Positions 40,797 through 53,552 of a DNA stretch of 64,000 bases are shown in pieces. The stretch comes from Echinarachnius parma (Eukaryota > Echinodermata > Echinoidea > Clypeasteroida > Echinarachniidae). The notes beneath the pieces were generated by a model. That model was not told where the DNA came from and did not search any database. It worked only from the letters and a program-made list of their open reading frames with translations. Every line of letters begins with the position of its first letter. Positions within the stretch are counted from its first letter, which is position 1. Where the stretch lies: the NCBI GenBank assembly GCA_037951105.1, contig JBAMJV010008056.1:186001-250000 (forward strand), written 5' to 3'. A program made the translations under genes and the position numbers.

Positions 40797-41205
40797 TTGG
40801 CCAGGGCGAACGAGTCGTTCGGGATTATAGTAGGCTCTTTTCGCAACCGCCGACGCGGCCGTTCTACAACGCTAATCTTATCGGGGGGTCGCACTCAGAG
40901 CGAAATTTCCGCGTATCGTCCAAACCTACGACAGTAGTTGGCCGAAATAGCGGTGTGTGTACAGCGTCTACGGAGCGGTGTAGATCGGTGGTGGTAAGCC
41001 CTTACTTCAATGGGTCAGCCACAAATCAGTGGAGTTAGCCAATCAGCGCGCTTAGTCACTCGAGCAAGGAGACGTTCCGCGTATTCTTCACTGCGAAACT
41101 GCAAATAGATCGCGACGGTAGCCAGAGTACGGAGATGGTCAAAGCTGATTTAAATCCCCCGTAGTCAGCACTCCCGTCGCCGTGCGAAAAGATGCTATTG
41201 TCTCC
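40797..41205 (-). repeat. dispersed GC-rich repeat, copy 2
   Basis: Reverse-complement counterpart of 4183-4515 with the same order of blocks and scattered differences. It carries an extra GCGTATTCTTCACTGCG region. Function unknown. Confidence 0.8.
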
Positions 41206-41688
41206 AAACGTACGCGTGAATAGAATTGGCGCACTCTCAGACGTTTGGCGCATATGGACCCATCTGATAATGATGGTTCCGTAAGTGAGGGTTATTAATG
41301 GTTTTTGTTTATGAATTACACACCCATTTGCAAAGTGTTGAGCATGTATTTAATATCACACATCGGTACCAAAACATATTGTTACATGTTGTTCTTTGCG
41401 TGGTGGTCCGCTTTAAGTTTACCAGCATGTGTCGTACTTTGACTGATATCAGGACACTTTTGACATGCTATGTTCATCGTTCATATCAATATGTTATCTG
41501 TTTATGTTACTTGTTCGACAAGGACGATAGGAAATCATAGGTGCACATGGTCTAGAGCTTCATTGCGCACTTTTGTTCATGTATACTTATAACATATCTT
41601 TTATTGATCATTCATGTTGTATGTTTGTTTGTTTATACGTTATTTTCTTTGCTGATGATGTTGTTTATTTGCTTATGTTGTTAAAGCA

Positions 41689-42312
41689 TTGTTCGGGTCT
41701 ATTAATTGTAACGTGGTTCGAGATGCTGTTAAGGTAAATGGCAGACACGTGGACATGGTAAAGTTCGTCCACCTCCGGGCGCGAACCCAGCGGTTGCATT
41801 GCTCAGCCATCCATAATTTCCCCCGCTTATGGGATGAGCTTCCGTTGGATTTGCGCTCGGGGGTGGCTGTGGACCCCTTGTACACGTGGCTCGCTAGATT
41901 GCGACACCACCTCCAATATTGTTAACAATTGTGTTTATATAATGTGCCTTATGTCGAAAAATGATTATTATAATTCAATGGGTAGATTTATATTGATTGT
42001 CCTCATGATTTGATAATAAGTGTTAGAAGTATTCTTGATTTAGTAATTAGTGTTAAATAAGTATTCATGACTTGTTAATTAGTGTAAGATTAGTATTTGA
42101 TGTTCAAACATTTGTAGTATTCACTTTTTATCTTGTTGATTTGTTATCATTTTGACTTTGTAAGCAACCACTGGAATTGGGACGGAAGGATTTTGGCCAC
42201 AGTTATTTAGTTAACTTTTTCCAAGCCCTGGCATTCCAGTGATTGCAATTTCCTTACTTTGTACACTTTTCATGTGTATTTGATTTGCCGAATAAAATAA
42301 TAATAATAATAA
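41689..42312 (+). pseudogene. LINE 3' fragment
   Basis: The frame ending at 41923-41925 reads FVHLRARTQRLHCSAIHN, FPRLWDELPLDLRSG and LARLRHHLQYC. This resembles the last part of LINE ORF2 proteins (F..A..LWN.LP..LR). A 3' tail with GAATAAAATAATAATAATAA ends at 42312. Only the C-terminus is present. Confidence 0.6.
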
Positions 42313-42428
42313 ATGAGAAAAATAAAAATTTGAATATGGTGAAGTACAAAATACAATGCCTATTAAGGTAACGAACGCTTTAAAAGTTTAAATGAATATG
42401 GAGCACATCACGCAAAGAATGTTGGTTT

Positions 42429-42622
42429 GAATGTATTTATTTAGTTATTAGAATATATTCGTACAGGATGACATTTTCATTATGTAAAGTGTTATACAAC
42501 ATGGTGATGTTGTATAACACACGACTGAATGTATTTATTTAGTTATTAGAATATATTCGTACAGGATGACATTTTCATTATTTAAAGTGTTTTACAACAT
42601 GGTGATGTTGTATAACACACGA
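42429..42622 (+). repeat. tandem pair of 98-bp units
   Basis: GAATGTATTTATTTAGTTAT through GTTGTATAACACACGAC occurs twice in a row, with two visible single-base differences. Each unit holds an inverted GTTATACAACAT/ATGTTGTATAAC. Confidence 0.9.
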
Positions 42623-45173
42623 CATTAATTAAAACAGTAAACAAATTAATATCGATTAAACAGTATTTTTTGCTTTGTTTTGTTTAGTTTTTCGTGTTAG
42701 CCGGAAGGTTTCATTTGGGGCTAAAATCAAAAAGTTTCCGGGGGCTCCGCTCCTTGTGCCCTCGCCAGAGGCTCTAAGGCAGACCCGAAGCGCTCGCTAA
42801 TTGGAGCCCCCCCCCCCCCCACCCCCTTCCAATATTAAAACAAAATCCCTGCATTGATACTAAGACGTGAATACTGTGACTTCTTGTTTCAAGATGTTGA
42901 TGAGATATATTTGTTTAGTCACAACTCTATCATAAACATTACGTTAACATCACTGGAAAGCTTGTTTATTTATCTTTAATCTGATATCTCATCTGTAAGA
43001 TGAAGCCGCATTTAATGTGTGCCATACATGGAACTGGAGCGGGATGTGTTTGAACGTCAGCAAAATGTGAGCAAACAGCCAATAAACTAGGATAGCGCCC
43101 TCTTTGACCATAATATCCACACAATAAGCTGCTGCACAGAGAGAGGGCAAAGCGAAACGCTTTGTAACATTTGTATCCCCATCAATTCGGCGATACTGGA
43201 AACAACCGAATTGCATATCCATTGCAAATGGGGCAGCATCTGAAAGAAAATGTGCACGCTTGACCTGATGCTAAATTTGATAATGATTATGTAAAGTAAA
43301 GTATTTATATATATTCATAAATGTTGAATGCAACCCCTTCAATTTCACAAAATCGAATGCAGTTTTGTAACATTTCACAGCCGATCCCCCCCCCCCCCCC
43401 CCCATGTTGATACATACCCGGTTTCATAATCATTACAAGTTATGTTTCACTAGAAAGATAATTCAGGATTGTTAATGATACCTTATTAAATTTGTTTTGT
43501 TAAGATTGATGTGAAAGGTCGCCAAAGAACACCAGCCTATTCTAATTCAAGCTAGAATATATGAAATAAGTTTGATAAACATAATGCAGTGTTTCCCATA
43601 ATCATTGTACCATAGCGATGCGCGTGAGCTTGCAAACACTAGCATTCAATACATGCATTAACCCACTTAGTGCCGGTTTATGACACACAAATAAAAAGCG
43701 ACCAATATATATAATAATTGCTGCTTGCTGGCCCTTGAAAAGAATTTAATACTTTATTGTTTGTAACGTAGTTCTACCATGATCATGATGATTTGCAGTA
43801 CTTCCTAAGTTCACCACTTCCTGCCAAAGTCATGTTAATCACTTTTTATCCTTCAACTATAATTCTGTATTCTCATAGTCATATGATATGTACTATCACT
43901 CTGTTTTGATCATCACATGATCATTCGCTATCAACCATCCACCAAACGACACGAAACAAAATGAAGGAAGAATCAGACAGTAATAATTTACATAAGGAAG
44001 ACATTAGTTTTTCTGGATATTTTATTTAGTGTTTTGGGAATACTAAGTTTACGTATCCGCCGTTTTAATACCGAAACAATTTTCTCTGGTCAGTCTTTCG
44101 GGACCTACCATAGCCCACATTCCGGGAAAAATCCCGTCCCTTTTATACTTTACCCTTCTTCAAGATTTCAGATGAAATAACTTTACCCTTTTTTTTATCA
44201 GTTTAGGGATCCCAAATATTGCTGTTTCACAAGCAGCAACTATAAACAAGATAATAGACTTCGCCATCTTCCATATCATTCTGGTCATATCTCGTCACAA
44301 AACGATTGTGCACGGTGCGTACACACTATATACAGGGTGCTTACAGAGCTTAACGCATATACACTGGGGTTGAAACATTAATCAAAATAAATGTGTACAC
44401 TTTAATACAATTTTCGACGCATAATATAATAATACAAATTTATATTCACAAGATCAGAGTGTTCATATCCAGCAGCAGAGATATACCAATCATGTTGACA
44501 TCTTCTGAAATATAGTTCAATATTTAGTTTTATAACTACAGTACGATAATTCACATTTTATGTGACCATACACGTTATATGTCACTTATTTCTTCAACAA
44601 ATTGATCATAAACACATTTTGTACACCGTGGAACCTCGCTATAGATCGTTTTGATATAACGATTACCTCTTAAATACAAAGATATTTTACAGGTTCTTAG
44701 TTTATGTAATCTTGCTATGTGTTACTATTTTACACCGTGTTAACAACACATCATGAACAAATTTGTTTTAAACCAATGAAATATTTGTTTCGAAATATAG
44801 ATACATTTAACACATCAAAGTGTCATCAAGTGTCATCAAGTCACCAAGTTTCATCAAAGTTAAAGGGAGAGTCAATTACTTTTAGTATGTAAAACATGTC
44901 AGTTATTGTCTCAACCTAACACTTATAAATCATTGATGCTTGAATGGCAAACAAAAAAACATGTACAAGCCAAACTAACAGGGCTGTCTTCATTACAAAA
45001 ATAGCTGTTAAAACAAAAGGGCGCCCTCCAGACACCGAAGTTTCAACCATTCGTAACATATGAATATGTGATATTTGGAAAACAAAACAATGACAAATTG
45101 TTTTGTTATTTTTTTTAGAAATGTGTAAGTGTTATGTTATTTTCTTAAAGGCGTAGTACAGTTTTAGTAAAGC
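42623..45173 (+). repeat. 2.5-kb direct tandem duplication, copy 1
   Basis: Starts CATTAATTAAAACAGTAAAC and ends GTTTTAGTAAAGC; the same sequence restarts at 45184. The copies look nearly identical, with scattered substitutions and length changes in the C runs (42811, 43386). A 77-codon minus-strand frame (42989-43222) is shared with copy 2 but is not recognised. Otherwise non-coding. Confidence 0.93.
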
Positions 45174-45183
45174 TTAATTAAAA

Positions 45184-47682
45184 CATTAATTAAAACAGTA
45201 AACAAATTAATATCGATTAAACAGTATTTTTTGCTTTGTTTTGTTTAGTTTTTCGTGTTAGCCGGAAGGTTTCATTTGGGGCTAAAATCAAAAAGTTTCC
45301 GGGGGCTCCGCTCCTTGTGCCCTCGCCAGAGGCTCTAAGGCAGACCCGAAGCGCTCGCTAATTGGAGCCCCCCCCCCCCACCCCTTCCAATATTAAAACA
45401 AAATCCCTGCATTGATACTAAGACGTGAATACTGTGACTTCTTGTTTCAAGATGTTGATGAGATATATTTGTTTAGTCACAACTCTATCATAAACATTAC
45501 GTTAACATCACTGGAAAGCTTGTTTATTTATCTTTAATCTGATATCTCATTTGTAAGATGAAGCCGCATTTAATGTGTGCCATACATGGAACTGGAGCGG
45601 GATGTGTTTGAACGTCAGCAAAATGTGAGCAAACAGCCAATAAACTAGGATAGCGCCCTCTTTGACCATAATATCCACACAATAAGCTGCTGCACAGAGA
45701 GAGGGCAAAGCGAAACGCTTTGTAACATTTGTATCCCCATAAATTCGGCGATACTGGAAACAACCGAATGGCATATCCATTGCAAATGGGGCAGCATCTG
45801 AAAGAAAATGTGCACGCTTGACCTGATGCTAAATTTGATAATGATTATATAAAGTAAAGTATTTATATATATTCATAAATGTTGAATGCAACCCCTTCAA
45901 TTTCACAAAATCGAATGCAGTTTTGTAACATTTCACAGCCGATTCCCCCCCCCCCCCCATGTTGATACATACCCGGTTTTATAATCATTACAAGTTATGT
46001 TTCACTAGAAAGATAATTCAGGATTGTTAATGATACCTTATTAAATTTGTTTTGTTAAGATTGATGTGAAAGGTCGCCAAAGAACACCAGCCTATTCTAA
46101 TTCAAGCTAGAATATATGAAATAAGTTTGATAAACATAATGCAGTGTTTCCCATAATCATTGTACCATAGCGATGCGCGTGAGCTTGCAAACACTAGCAT
46201 TCAATACATGCATTAACCCACTTAGTGCCGGTTTATGACACACAAATAAAAAGCGACCAATATATATAATAATTGCTGCTTGCTGGCCCTTGAAAAGAAT
46301 TTAATACTTTATTGTTTGTAACGTAGTTCTACCATGATCATGATGATTTGCAGTACTTCCTAAGTTCACCACTTCCTGCCAAAGTCATGTTAATCACTTT
46401 TTATCCTTCAACTATAATTCTGTATTCTCATAGTCATATGATATGTACTATCACTCTGTTTTGATCATCACATGATCATTCGCTATCAACCATCCACCAA
46501 ACGACACGAAACAAAATGAAGGAAGAATCAGACAGTAATAATTTACATAAGGAAGACATTAGTTTTTCTGGATATTTTATTTAGTGTTTTGGGAATACTA
46601 AGTTTACGTATCCGCCGTTTTAATACCGAAACAATTTTCTCTGGTCAGTCTTTCGGGACCTACCATAGCCCACATTCCGGGAAAAATCCCGTCCCTTTTA
46701 TACTTTACCCTTCTTCAAGATTTCAGATGAAATAACTTTACCCTTTTTTTTTATCAGTTTAGGGATCCCAAATATTGCTGTTTCACAAGCAGCAACTATA
46801 AACAAGATAATAGACTTCGCCATCTTCCATATCATTCTGGTCATATCTCGTCACAAAACGATTGTGCAAGGTGCGTACACACTATATACAGGGTGCTTAC
46901 AGAGCTTAACGCATATACACTGGGGTTGAAACATTAATCAAAATAAATGTGTACACTTTAATACAATTTTCGACGCATAATATAATAATACAAATTTATA
47001 TTCACAAGATCAGAGTGTTCATATCCAGCAGCAGAGATATACCAATCATGTTGACATCTTCTGAAATATAGTTCAATATTTAGTTTAATAACTACAGTAC
47101 GATAATTCACATTTTATGTGACCATACACGTTATATGTCACTTATTTCTTCAACAAATTGATCATAAACACATTTTGTACACCGTGGAACCTCGCTATAG
47201 ATCGTTTTGATATAACGATTACCTCTTAAATACAAAGATATTTTACAGGTAACAACACATCATGAACAAATTTGTTTTAAACCAATGACATATTTGTTTC
47301 GAAATATAGATACATTTAACACATCAAAGTGTCATCAAGTGTCATCAAGTCACCAAGTTTCATCAAAGTTAAAGGGAGAGTCAATTACTTTTAGTATGTA
47401 AAACATGTCAGTTATTGTCTCAACCTAACACTTATAAATCATTGATGCTTGAATGGCAAACAAAAAAACATGTACAAGCCAAACTAACAGGGCTGTCTTC
47501 ATTACAAAAATAGCTGTTAAAATAAAAGGGCGCCCTCCAGACACCGAAGTTTCAACCATTCGTAACATATGAATATGTGATATTTGGAAAACAAAACAAT
47601 GACAAATTGTTTTGTTATTTTTTTTAGAAATGTGTAAGTGTTATGTTATTTTCTTAAAGGCGTAGTACAGTTTTAGTAAAGC
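45184..47682 (+). repeat. 2.5-kb direct tandem duplication, copy 2
   Basis: Same order as copy 1. It lacks about 47 bp present in copy 1 (TCTTAGTTTATGTAATCTTG and following, near 44696), at 47250. The junction between copies carries TTAATTAAAACATTAATTAA, so the breakpoints share short homology. Confidence 0.93.
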
Positions 47683-49314
47683 CGTAGTGAGCCGTACTAA
47701 CCGAAACCTGCACATACATTACAATCTAACAGTTATAACTTCACCATGCTCGAAAGTAGTATAAAATTGCAAAGGCCTAAATGAAAAGCTTGTTATCCTT
47801 CAAAAAGAGTAATTAAAACAGAAGAGGAGGCTCTCTAAAAAAGCATTGGTTTCACTTCATTTTACATTGAAAATCATGCATGGGATGTTTTGTTGAAATA
47901 ATAATGAAATAAAGGTATCATGAACATCTATATAAAAAACGTTCTTTGAACTTTTTTTAAAAAGCTCCAGCATATTTCAATTTTCGATAAAAATCATGGA
48001 ATAAATCTGGGCTCCAGATGTATTCTGATTGGATATATTCATTAATTGTTCAGCTGTTTCAGAACCGATTTTGATCAAATAAAGATTATTCCATTATCAT
48101 TATTTTATGCTCTTTCATATTTTACACTCTGTTTTTCATTATTTCACCCAAACATTATTTCGTGCAGCACCCTCTATGCCAAACTGAACTACCCTTTTAA
48201 AACAAGGGGCTAAGTAATTTTACCTCCCCGCCTTTCACTTGCCTATACAAACAAAATCATTATCTTTTTGATCCCAGACAAATTATGTTGTTGAGGTTTT
48301 TTTTCCGAAAATATTATGTTTTTGGCTTGACAATAAAAGTACGTTCCATTATTGCCCTAAATTGACATTAATTTGTCTGAAGGTAACATGAGTTTGCCCC
48401 AATATGACGGATTTGTCCAAATATGACAACTGCTGTGTAGTTTCAGTGCTATGTTCTTAGTGCTAGAAAATCACGACATATAATTTATGAACTTTCGAGA
48501 ATGTGTCTCGTAACTGGTTTCCACTGGAACATGTAGATCATTACTATTCTTAAAATGTTTTGGTTTCATGACTTTGACTACGTGTCATCTCCATATTTGC
48601 CAAGTTTGCTCATGGACAAATCATATAATGAATTTAGTTTGCTGAAGAAATTATCCCTTTCCTTTTTATATATTATTTCATGAAAAATGTTTCTTTAACT
48701 TGTAATTCACTCACACTAAACCGAACAAACAAAGTAACTACCCCCTAAAATGCTTTTAATTTCATACATAATAATCAACATATGCTATATGTTTACCACA
48801 ATATTTATACAAATGTTGTTAACAGTTTGTGTGAACATCAAAGATATCCATCACTTAATGGCTGAATGAGCACAGATTATAGACAAAATTACCCATTTTC
48901 AAAAGTCACAAGAACTTGCGCATCCGTCATTCTGTGTACATTGTTTCGAAACGGCACATGGCCTAATGTTAGAAATATACAGGGGGTGTTTAGTGCAGAT
49001 TCTTCTAAAGGCACCAAATTAGGACAAGAGGTAGTCCATACCATGCTATTACGATTGCTGCTGTTAATATGAACATGCATAATGAATATTTAAACAAATG
49101 ATTTTAACAAGACACAAACCAACCTCTTACTTCACAAATTGAATTGAATCACGTTGATCGAGTGTGTTCATGAAAGTTTATGTTTTTGTTTTGAGTGTTT
49201 TCGATTATGACCATGACTGTTATATATGGGCTCTCACAATATAAAACCGCTTTATCTATAATTTACGATGTGAGTGAAACCAAAATAAAAACAATTTGTA
49301 TTATAGCTAATATT
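47683..49314. other. no gene seen
   Basis: AT-rich sequence. No frame or RNA is convincing and no long repeat was noticed. Confidence 0.5.
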
Positions 49315-49524
49315 TACAGGGTGGCACAAAAAACGGAACGGGGCACTTCCCAAAATATAGTAACAACATTATTATGTCCATCGGATAGGCTGTTTTTTCC
49401 AATGAAAAACGACACCAAAAACAGTCAATTTGATAAAGTAGCTTACCAAAGTATAGTCTGACATGCTCATTTCCTTTCTATTCGTAATGTATGTATAATG
49501 GATTATGGTGATACATATACCGAG

Positions 49525-50164
49525 TTAAAGGGAGAGATCCACTTTTGCAAGCCAAAATTCAAAAGTTGCGAGGTTATTGTCTTATATGAAAGGACATGTC
49601 ATTTAATAGCATGCCTGCAAAAATTAGGGCTTGAAATCTCTTTTTCGTGGAGTTATAGACCTAAAACTGAATAAACTGAGGGACGTCGGTTAATTAGGTA
49701 CATGCGTATTTTCGGCCGGTGAGTAAGTTCGTACATAGATTTTACGGAGTGCCAGATCGGTATGCATGACCCCTACGTGACCCGCGCTAGCTACGTGACC
49801 CGCGCATAAGTACTAATGTGTGAGCGTTTACCAAGCAAAATACCCAAACATCGCTTAAACTGACTACATGTAATGATATATTCTTTCTTTTTGAGATCTT
49901 TTTCCGTGACATACGTAAACAAATGTCGGCTTCACAATACCTTTACGAGAATTAGTACTATATTGTTGTAATATTATGCTAAATCAGTTGAACTCCTTTA
50001 TTGACCGATATATAGTTTAAATGGAGGGACGCATTCGTTTTTCATTCGTATAATCCAAATTAGAGGGCTGTTCGCTCTGATTTTTTTTTTGCGTGTTACA
50101 TTGATCCCCATCCGTCAACTGAAAGCTGTTCAGACGTTCTGTAAAAGTGGACCTGTCCCTTTAA
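49525..50164. mobile_element. TTAA-ended element, 640 bp, copy 2
   Basis: Same element and orientation as 39819-40457; ends TTAAAGGGAGAGATCC and GTCCCTTTAA. Few differences by eye. Confidence 0.9.
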
Positions 50165-50359
50165 CACATGCATCCAGCGGCTTAGGGGCCTTGCACAGTT
50201 TGTAAAACAATCAAAACATCCGAATAAGATTTGGAAGTGGGTGGGTGGGTCCAGGGCCATTTGGGATTTAAAAAATAAAATTAAAAAAAAGGGGGGGGGG
50301 GTGGTTTGCTCTATCCAAAAGTTATTGGGATGTTTGGAATTTGTTTAGCTTTGCAAGGC

Positions 50360-50424
50360 CCCTTCTTCTTTCGTATCCTACATCTACACTACTCTACACT
50401 ACGCTACACTACTAGTCTAGAATA
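50360..50424 (-). repeat. LINE 3' end with TAGTGTAG tandem words
   Basis: On the minus strand, after the ORF stop, TAGTGTAGCGTAGTGTAGAG-type repeats close the element. Short tandem repeats at the 3' end are usual for RTE-like and some other LINEs that lack a poly(A) tail. Confidence 0.6.
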
Positions 50425-52743
50425 TTAAATATTTGGCCAGGACTTTGCACATCGCAGGGCTGTCTCATTCGCAACCACCAGATCTTCTTGACTACACTGT
50501 TCCTCAAGGTTAGGACACTGAAGGAGGTGTTGCATGGTTTGTGATGTGCCACAGTCGCAGTTAATGTTGTCATCATCTGTGTATCCCCACTTTTTCATGT
50601 TGACTTTGCATCGACCCATCCCTGTGCGAAGTCGGTTGAGGGACTTCCATGTCTTCCAGTCTCGCTTGTGTCCTGGGAGTAACTGCTCCTTAGTAGGGAG
50701 AGGTAGCTTGTCATGGTGGCGGTTACTGCTGCGCCTCTCCTCCCAAAGCCTACGTCTTGCCACCTGTGGGGATTCGGTCAGCGGTTGGACAGAGTGTAGG
50801 AAGCTTTTCCTCGATTTGAGCCGTTTCTGGGATGGTTGGATGTCATAACATGGATGGCGGCTATCCTGACTTTGTCTGAGACGCTCCACGCTACTGGCTA
50901 CTGACCGGCGTATATCGGGTGGAGCAATGCCGGACAGGACATATAGGCTGCTTACCTTTGTCGGCTTTAGACAACCAGAGATTGCTCTGCAGCTATCGTT
51001 GAGAATTGGGTCAAGTTTCTTCGAGTGCGAGGATCTTTCCCAGACAGGGCACGCATACTCCGCAGCAGAATAACAAAGTGCAAGAGCTGTTGCCCGTAGT
51101 GTAGATACACTGGCACCCCAAGAGGAGTTTGTCAGTTTCCGGAGGAGGTTGTTCCTGGTCCTCACTTTCCCCCTCACCTTTCCGATATGCTGCTTGAATG
51201 AAAGTGTTCGATCCAGGGTAACACCAAGGTACACTGGATGATCACAGAGGTCGAGGGGGGTACCGTTCCATGTGAGTGATAGTTTCTTCCCAGCCTCGCG
51301 GTTGCGTAGATGGAATAAGCAGACCTGGGTCTTGGTAGGGTTTGCTTTCAGCTGGTTGTCTCTGTAGTATACTGTCAGGTTGTATAGGGCTGATGTTAGG
51401 GTGCTCTCTATCTCATGGGTGTCGCTGTTCTGGGTGGCAATGACGAGATCGTCAGCATAGATGAAGCTCCTTGTGCCCGGAGAGACAGGTTGGTCATTCG
51501 TGTAGATGTTGAACAGGACTGGGGCGAGAACACTGCCCTGTGGTAGTCCATTCTTCTGTATCCTCCACCTGCTGCGCTTTCCGTTCAGCTCCACAAAGAA
51601 ACGTCTGTTTCCTAGTAGCAGTTGGATGAGTTTGGTCAGATGGATGTCACTTGTCATCCTGTACAGCTTATTGAGGAGTAATCGATGGTTCACTGTGTCA
51701 TAGGCAGCCGTAAGGTCTACAAACACTACGCCGGTAGGTTGATTCCTCTCAAAGCCATCTTCAATGAACTGAGTCAAGTTGAGGACCTGACTTGTGCATG
51801 ACCTCCCAGGATGGAAGCCGGCCTGCTCAGGGATTAGATGCTGTTCCGTAATAGGGCCAAGTCTGTTCAAGATGAGGCGCTCAAAAAGCTTGTAGAGATG
51901 GCATAGTAGGGAGATTGGTCTGTAGCTTTTGGCAGCTTGTGGATCTTTGCCTGGTTTGAGGATAGCGATTTCTCGAGCTTTCCTCCAGATCTTTGGTAGT
52001 TGGGACTGGAGTACACAATTGTCATACAGGGTAAGAAGCCATAGTAGAGCAACCTGTCCGAAATGCTTAATCTGCTCAGTCCGGATGTCATCAAGACCAG
52101 CTGCCTTACCGTTCTTAAAGCTGTTGATTGGTGTCTGGAGTTCTTTCAGGGTAAAGGTCCAGTTGGATTCTTCATCGGACTGGTTCCATGGAGGATGATC
52201 TTTTTGCTGGAGTTTATGTTGCGTTTTGCCATTCAACAGAAGCTGGTGAGCAACCTGGTTAGCAGTGACGTTGGAGTGCACTTTTGCTTGTTTGGGGTCG
52301 TTGTTGATCTTTTTGATAGTTGACCAAGCTTTCTTGCTGTTGTGTGTCATATCTACATCTTCGATGAGTTCTTGCCAGGATTTCCTTCGCTCTTCAGCAA
52401 TGGCTGCCGTCAGCATCTCTCCTGCATTCATGGTGTCATCTGAGAAGGGATCCTCCTAATAAAACTTCAAGTACTCATCATAGAGGGCTTCGCTATCTGC
52501 AGAGATTACAGGGACGTAATATTCCCTGCATCCTCGGGGGATGTGCTTCTTGGATATGTCCTGTGTCAGTTTGATACATTTCTCGTAGTTGGCTGGGGTA
52601 AGGTCAAGATCAGCCAAGGCTTCATCGAGGTCATTGGTGTAATCCTTCCAATTGGCTTTGCGAAAGTTAAAGCGTCGTCTAAGGGGAACTTTCTGGGGCA
52701 CCACAGCAGCAGAGATATCGATAAATGTATCACCATAATCCAT
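50425..52743 (-). pseudogene. 5'-truncated non-LTR retrotransposon, reverse transcriptase ORF with one stop
   Basis: A 773-codon frame broken by one TAG (52456-52458), which separates a 95-codon part starting MDYGDTF from a 668-codon part starting at 52431. In the longer part, residues 160-190 hold PGKDPQAAKSYRPISLL, 237-245 FVDLTAAYD, 295-300 GLPQGS and 325-328 YADD, so all three palm aspartates are present. A C-terminal C-x-C-x7-H-x3-C cluster (625-639) follows. The 95-codon part has the RRRFNFRKANW linker found between endonuclease and reverse transcriptase; the endonuclease itself is absent. It looks like a recent but immobile jockey/RTE-like copy. The TAG could also be a sequence error. 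Confidence 0.92.
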
Positions 52744-52885
52744 TATACATACATTACGAATAGAAAGGAAATGAGCATGTCAGACTATGCTTTGGTAAGC
52801 TACTTAATCAAATTGACTGTTCTTGGTGTCGTTTTTCATTGGAAAAAACATGCTTAGATTATATATGATGGCCCCCCCCCCCCCC

Positions 52886-53552
52886 CCCCTTCTCCGCAAT
52901 TTTTTGTATTGCTCCAAAACGCTGTAAGATGACGCGCCGCTGCAGCTTGGTGACTTTTTTGGGGGGGTCTTGCGCATATTTTAAAACAAAACAAAATGAA
53001 AATCGGACCTACCGTTACGAAGTCACGTGACCTTTTGTCTATGCATGTCAGCCCGAAAATCGCTCAATTTCGTGATTTGTGTACAAAACATATGGAAATA
53101 TCAGTTTTCGTGAAAGGAAGTATAGCATTTGTTATTTGGTCTTGTTTACATTTTATGTTTGGGGTTCAAAATAGATGAATTATAGTTAGAAATAAAATAA
53201 ACAACAACAAAAATTAAATACATAAGTTAAAAAAACAAAGAAATACATAAGAAATTATAAAAACAATAGAAAACATAAGGAAGAACCTGGCTCTTCAAAA
53301 AAATTTTGTCGCATTATTATTCCAAATGCTCTAAAGAATATATGTAGTGAAAACCAATGTTTAATTATGAAGAATATATGTTTTTTGGGTAAAAATATGA
53401 ATTTTATGACCTTATTTGCATAAATTACCATAAATAGGCGATCGGCCGCTCCGTGGCCGATATCTTAGGGGGGGGGGGGGGGGGGCATAATGCCCCCCCC
53501 CCCCCCCCCGGCCTGCTGAAGACCTCAAATAGCACGGCCTTTTTAGGGTTAA
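52886..53552. mobile_element. TTAA-ended element, copy 2, left end damaged
   Basis: It matches 15040-15759 in the same orientation (GATGACGCGCCGCTGC, CTTACGAAGTCACGTGACC-like block, CGATCGGCCGCTCCGTGGCC) and ends TTTTTAGGGTTAA. The left terminus is replaced by a C run. About 90 bp present in copy 1 before GGCGATCGGCC is missing. Confidence 0.85.

Larger units (their letters stand above)
49315..52850. mobile_element. TACAGGGTGG-type element with inverted arms around a LINE
   Basis: The left end TACAGGGTGGCACAAAAAA resembles the right end of the 32626-34180 element. Arms 49391-49517 and 52725-52850 are nearly perfect reverse complements (about 126 bp). The matching right tip is missing; sequence after 52851 is unrelated. 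Between the arms lie a TTAA element and a LINE. Confidence 0.7.

Noticed and set aside
42989..43222. A 77-codon minus-strand frame conserved at 45547-45780
   Set aside because: It is conserved only because the 2.5-kb segment is duplicated. No family recognised, so not called as a gene.
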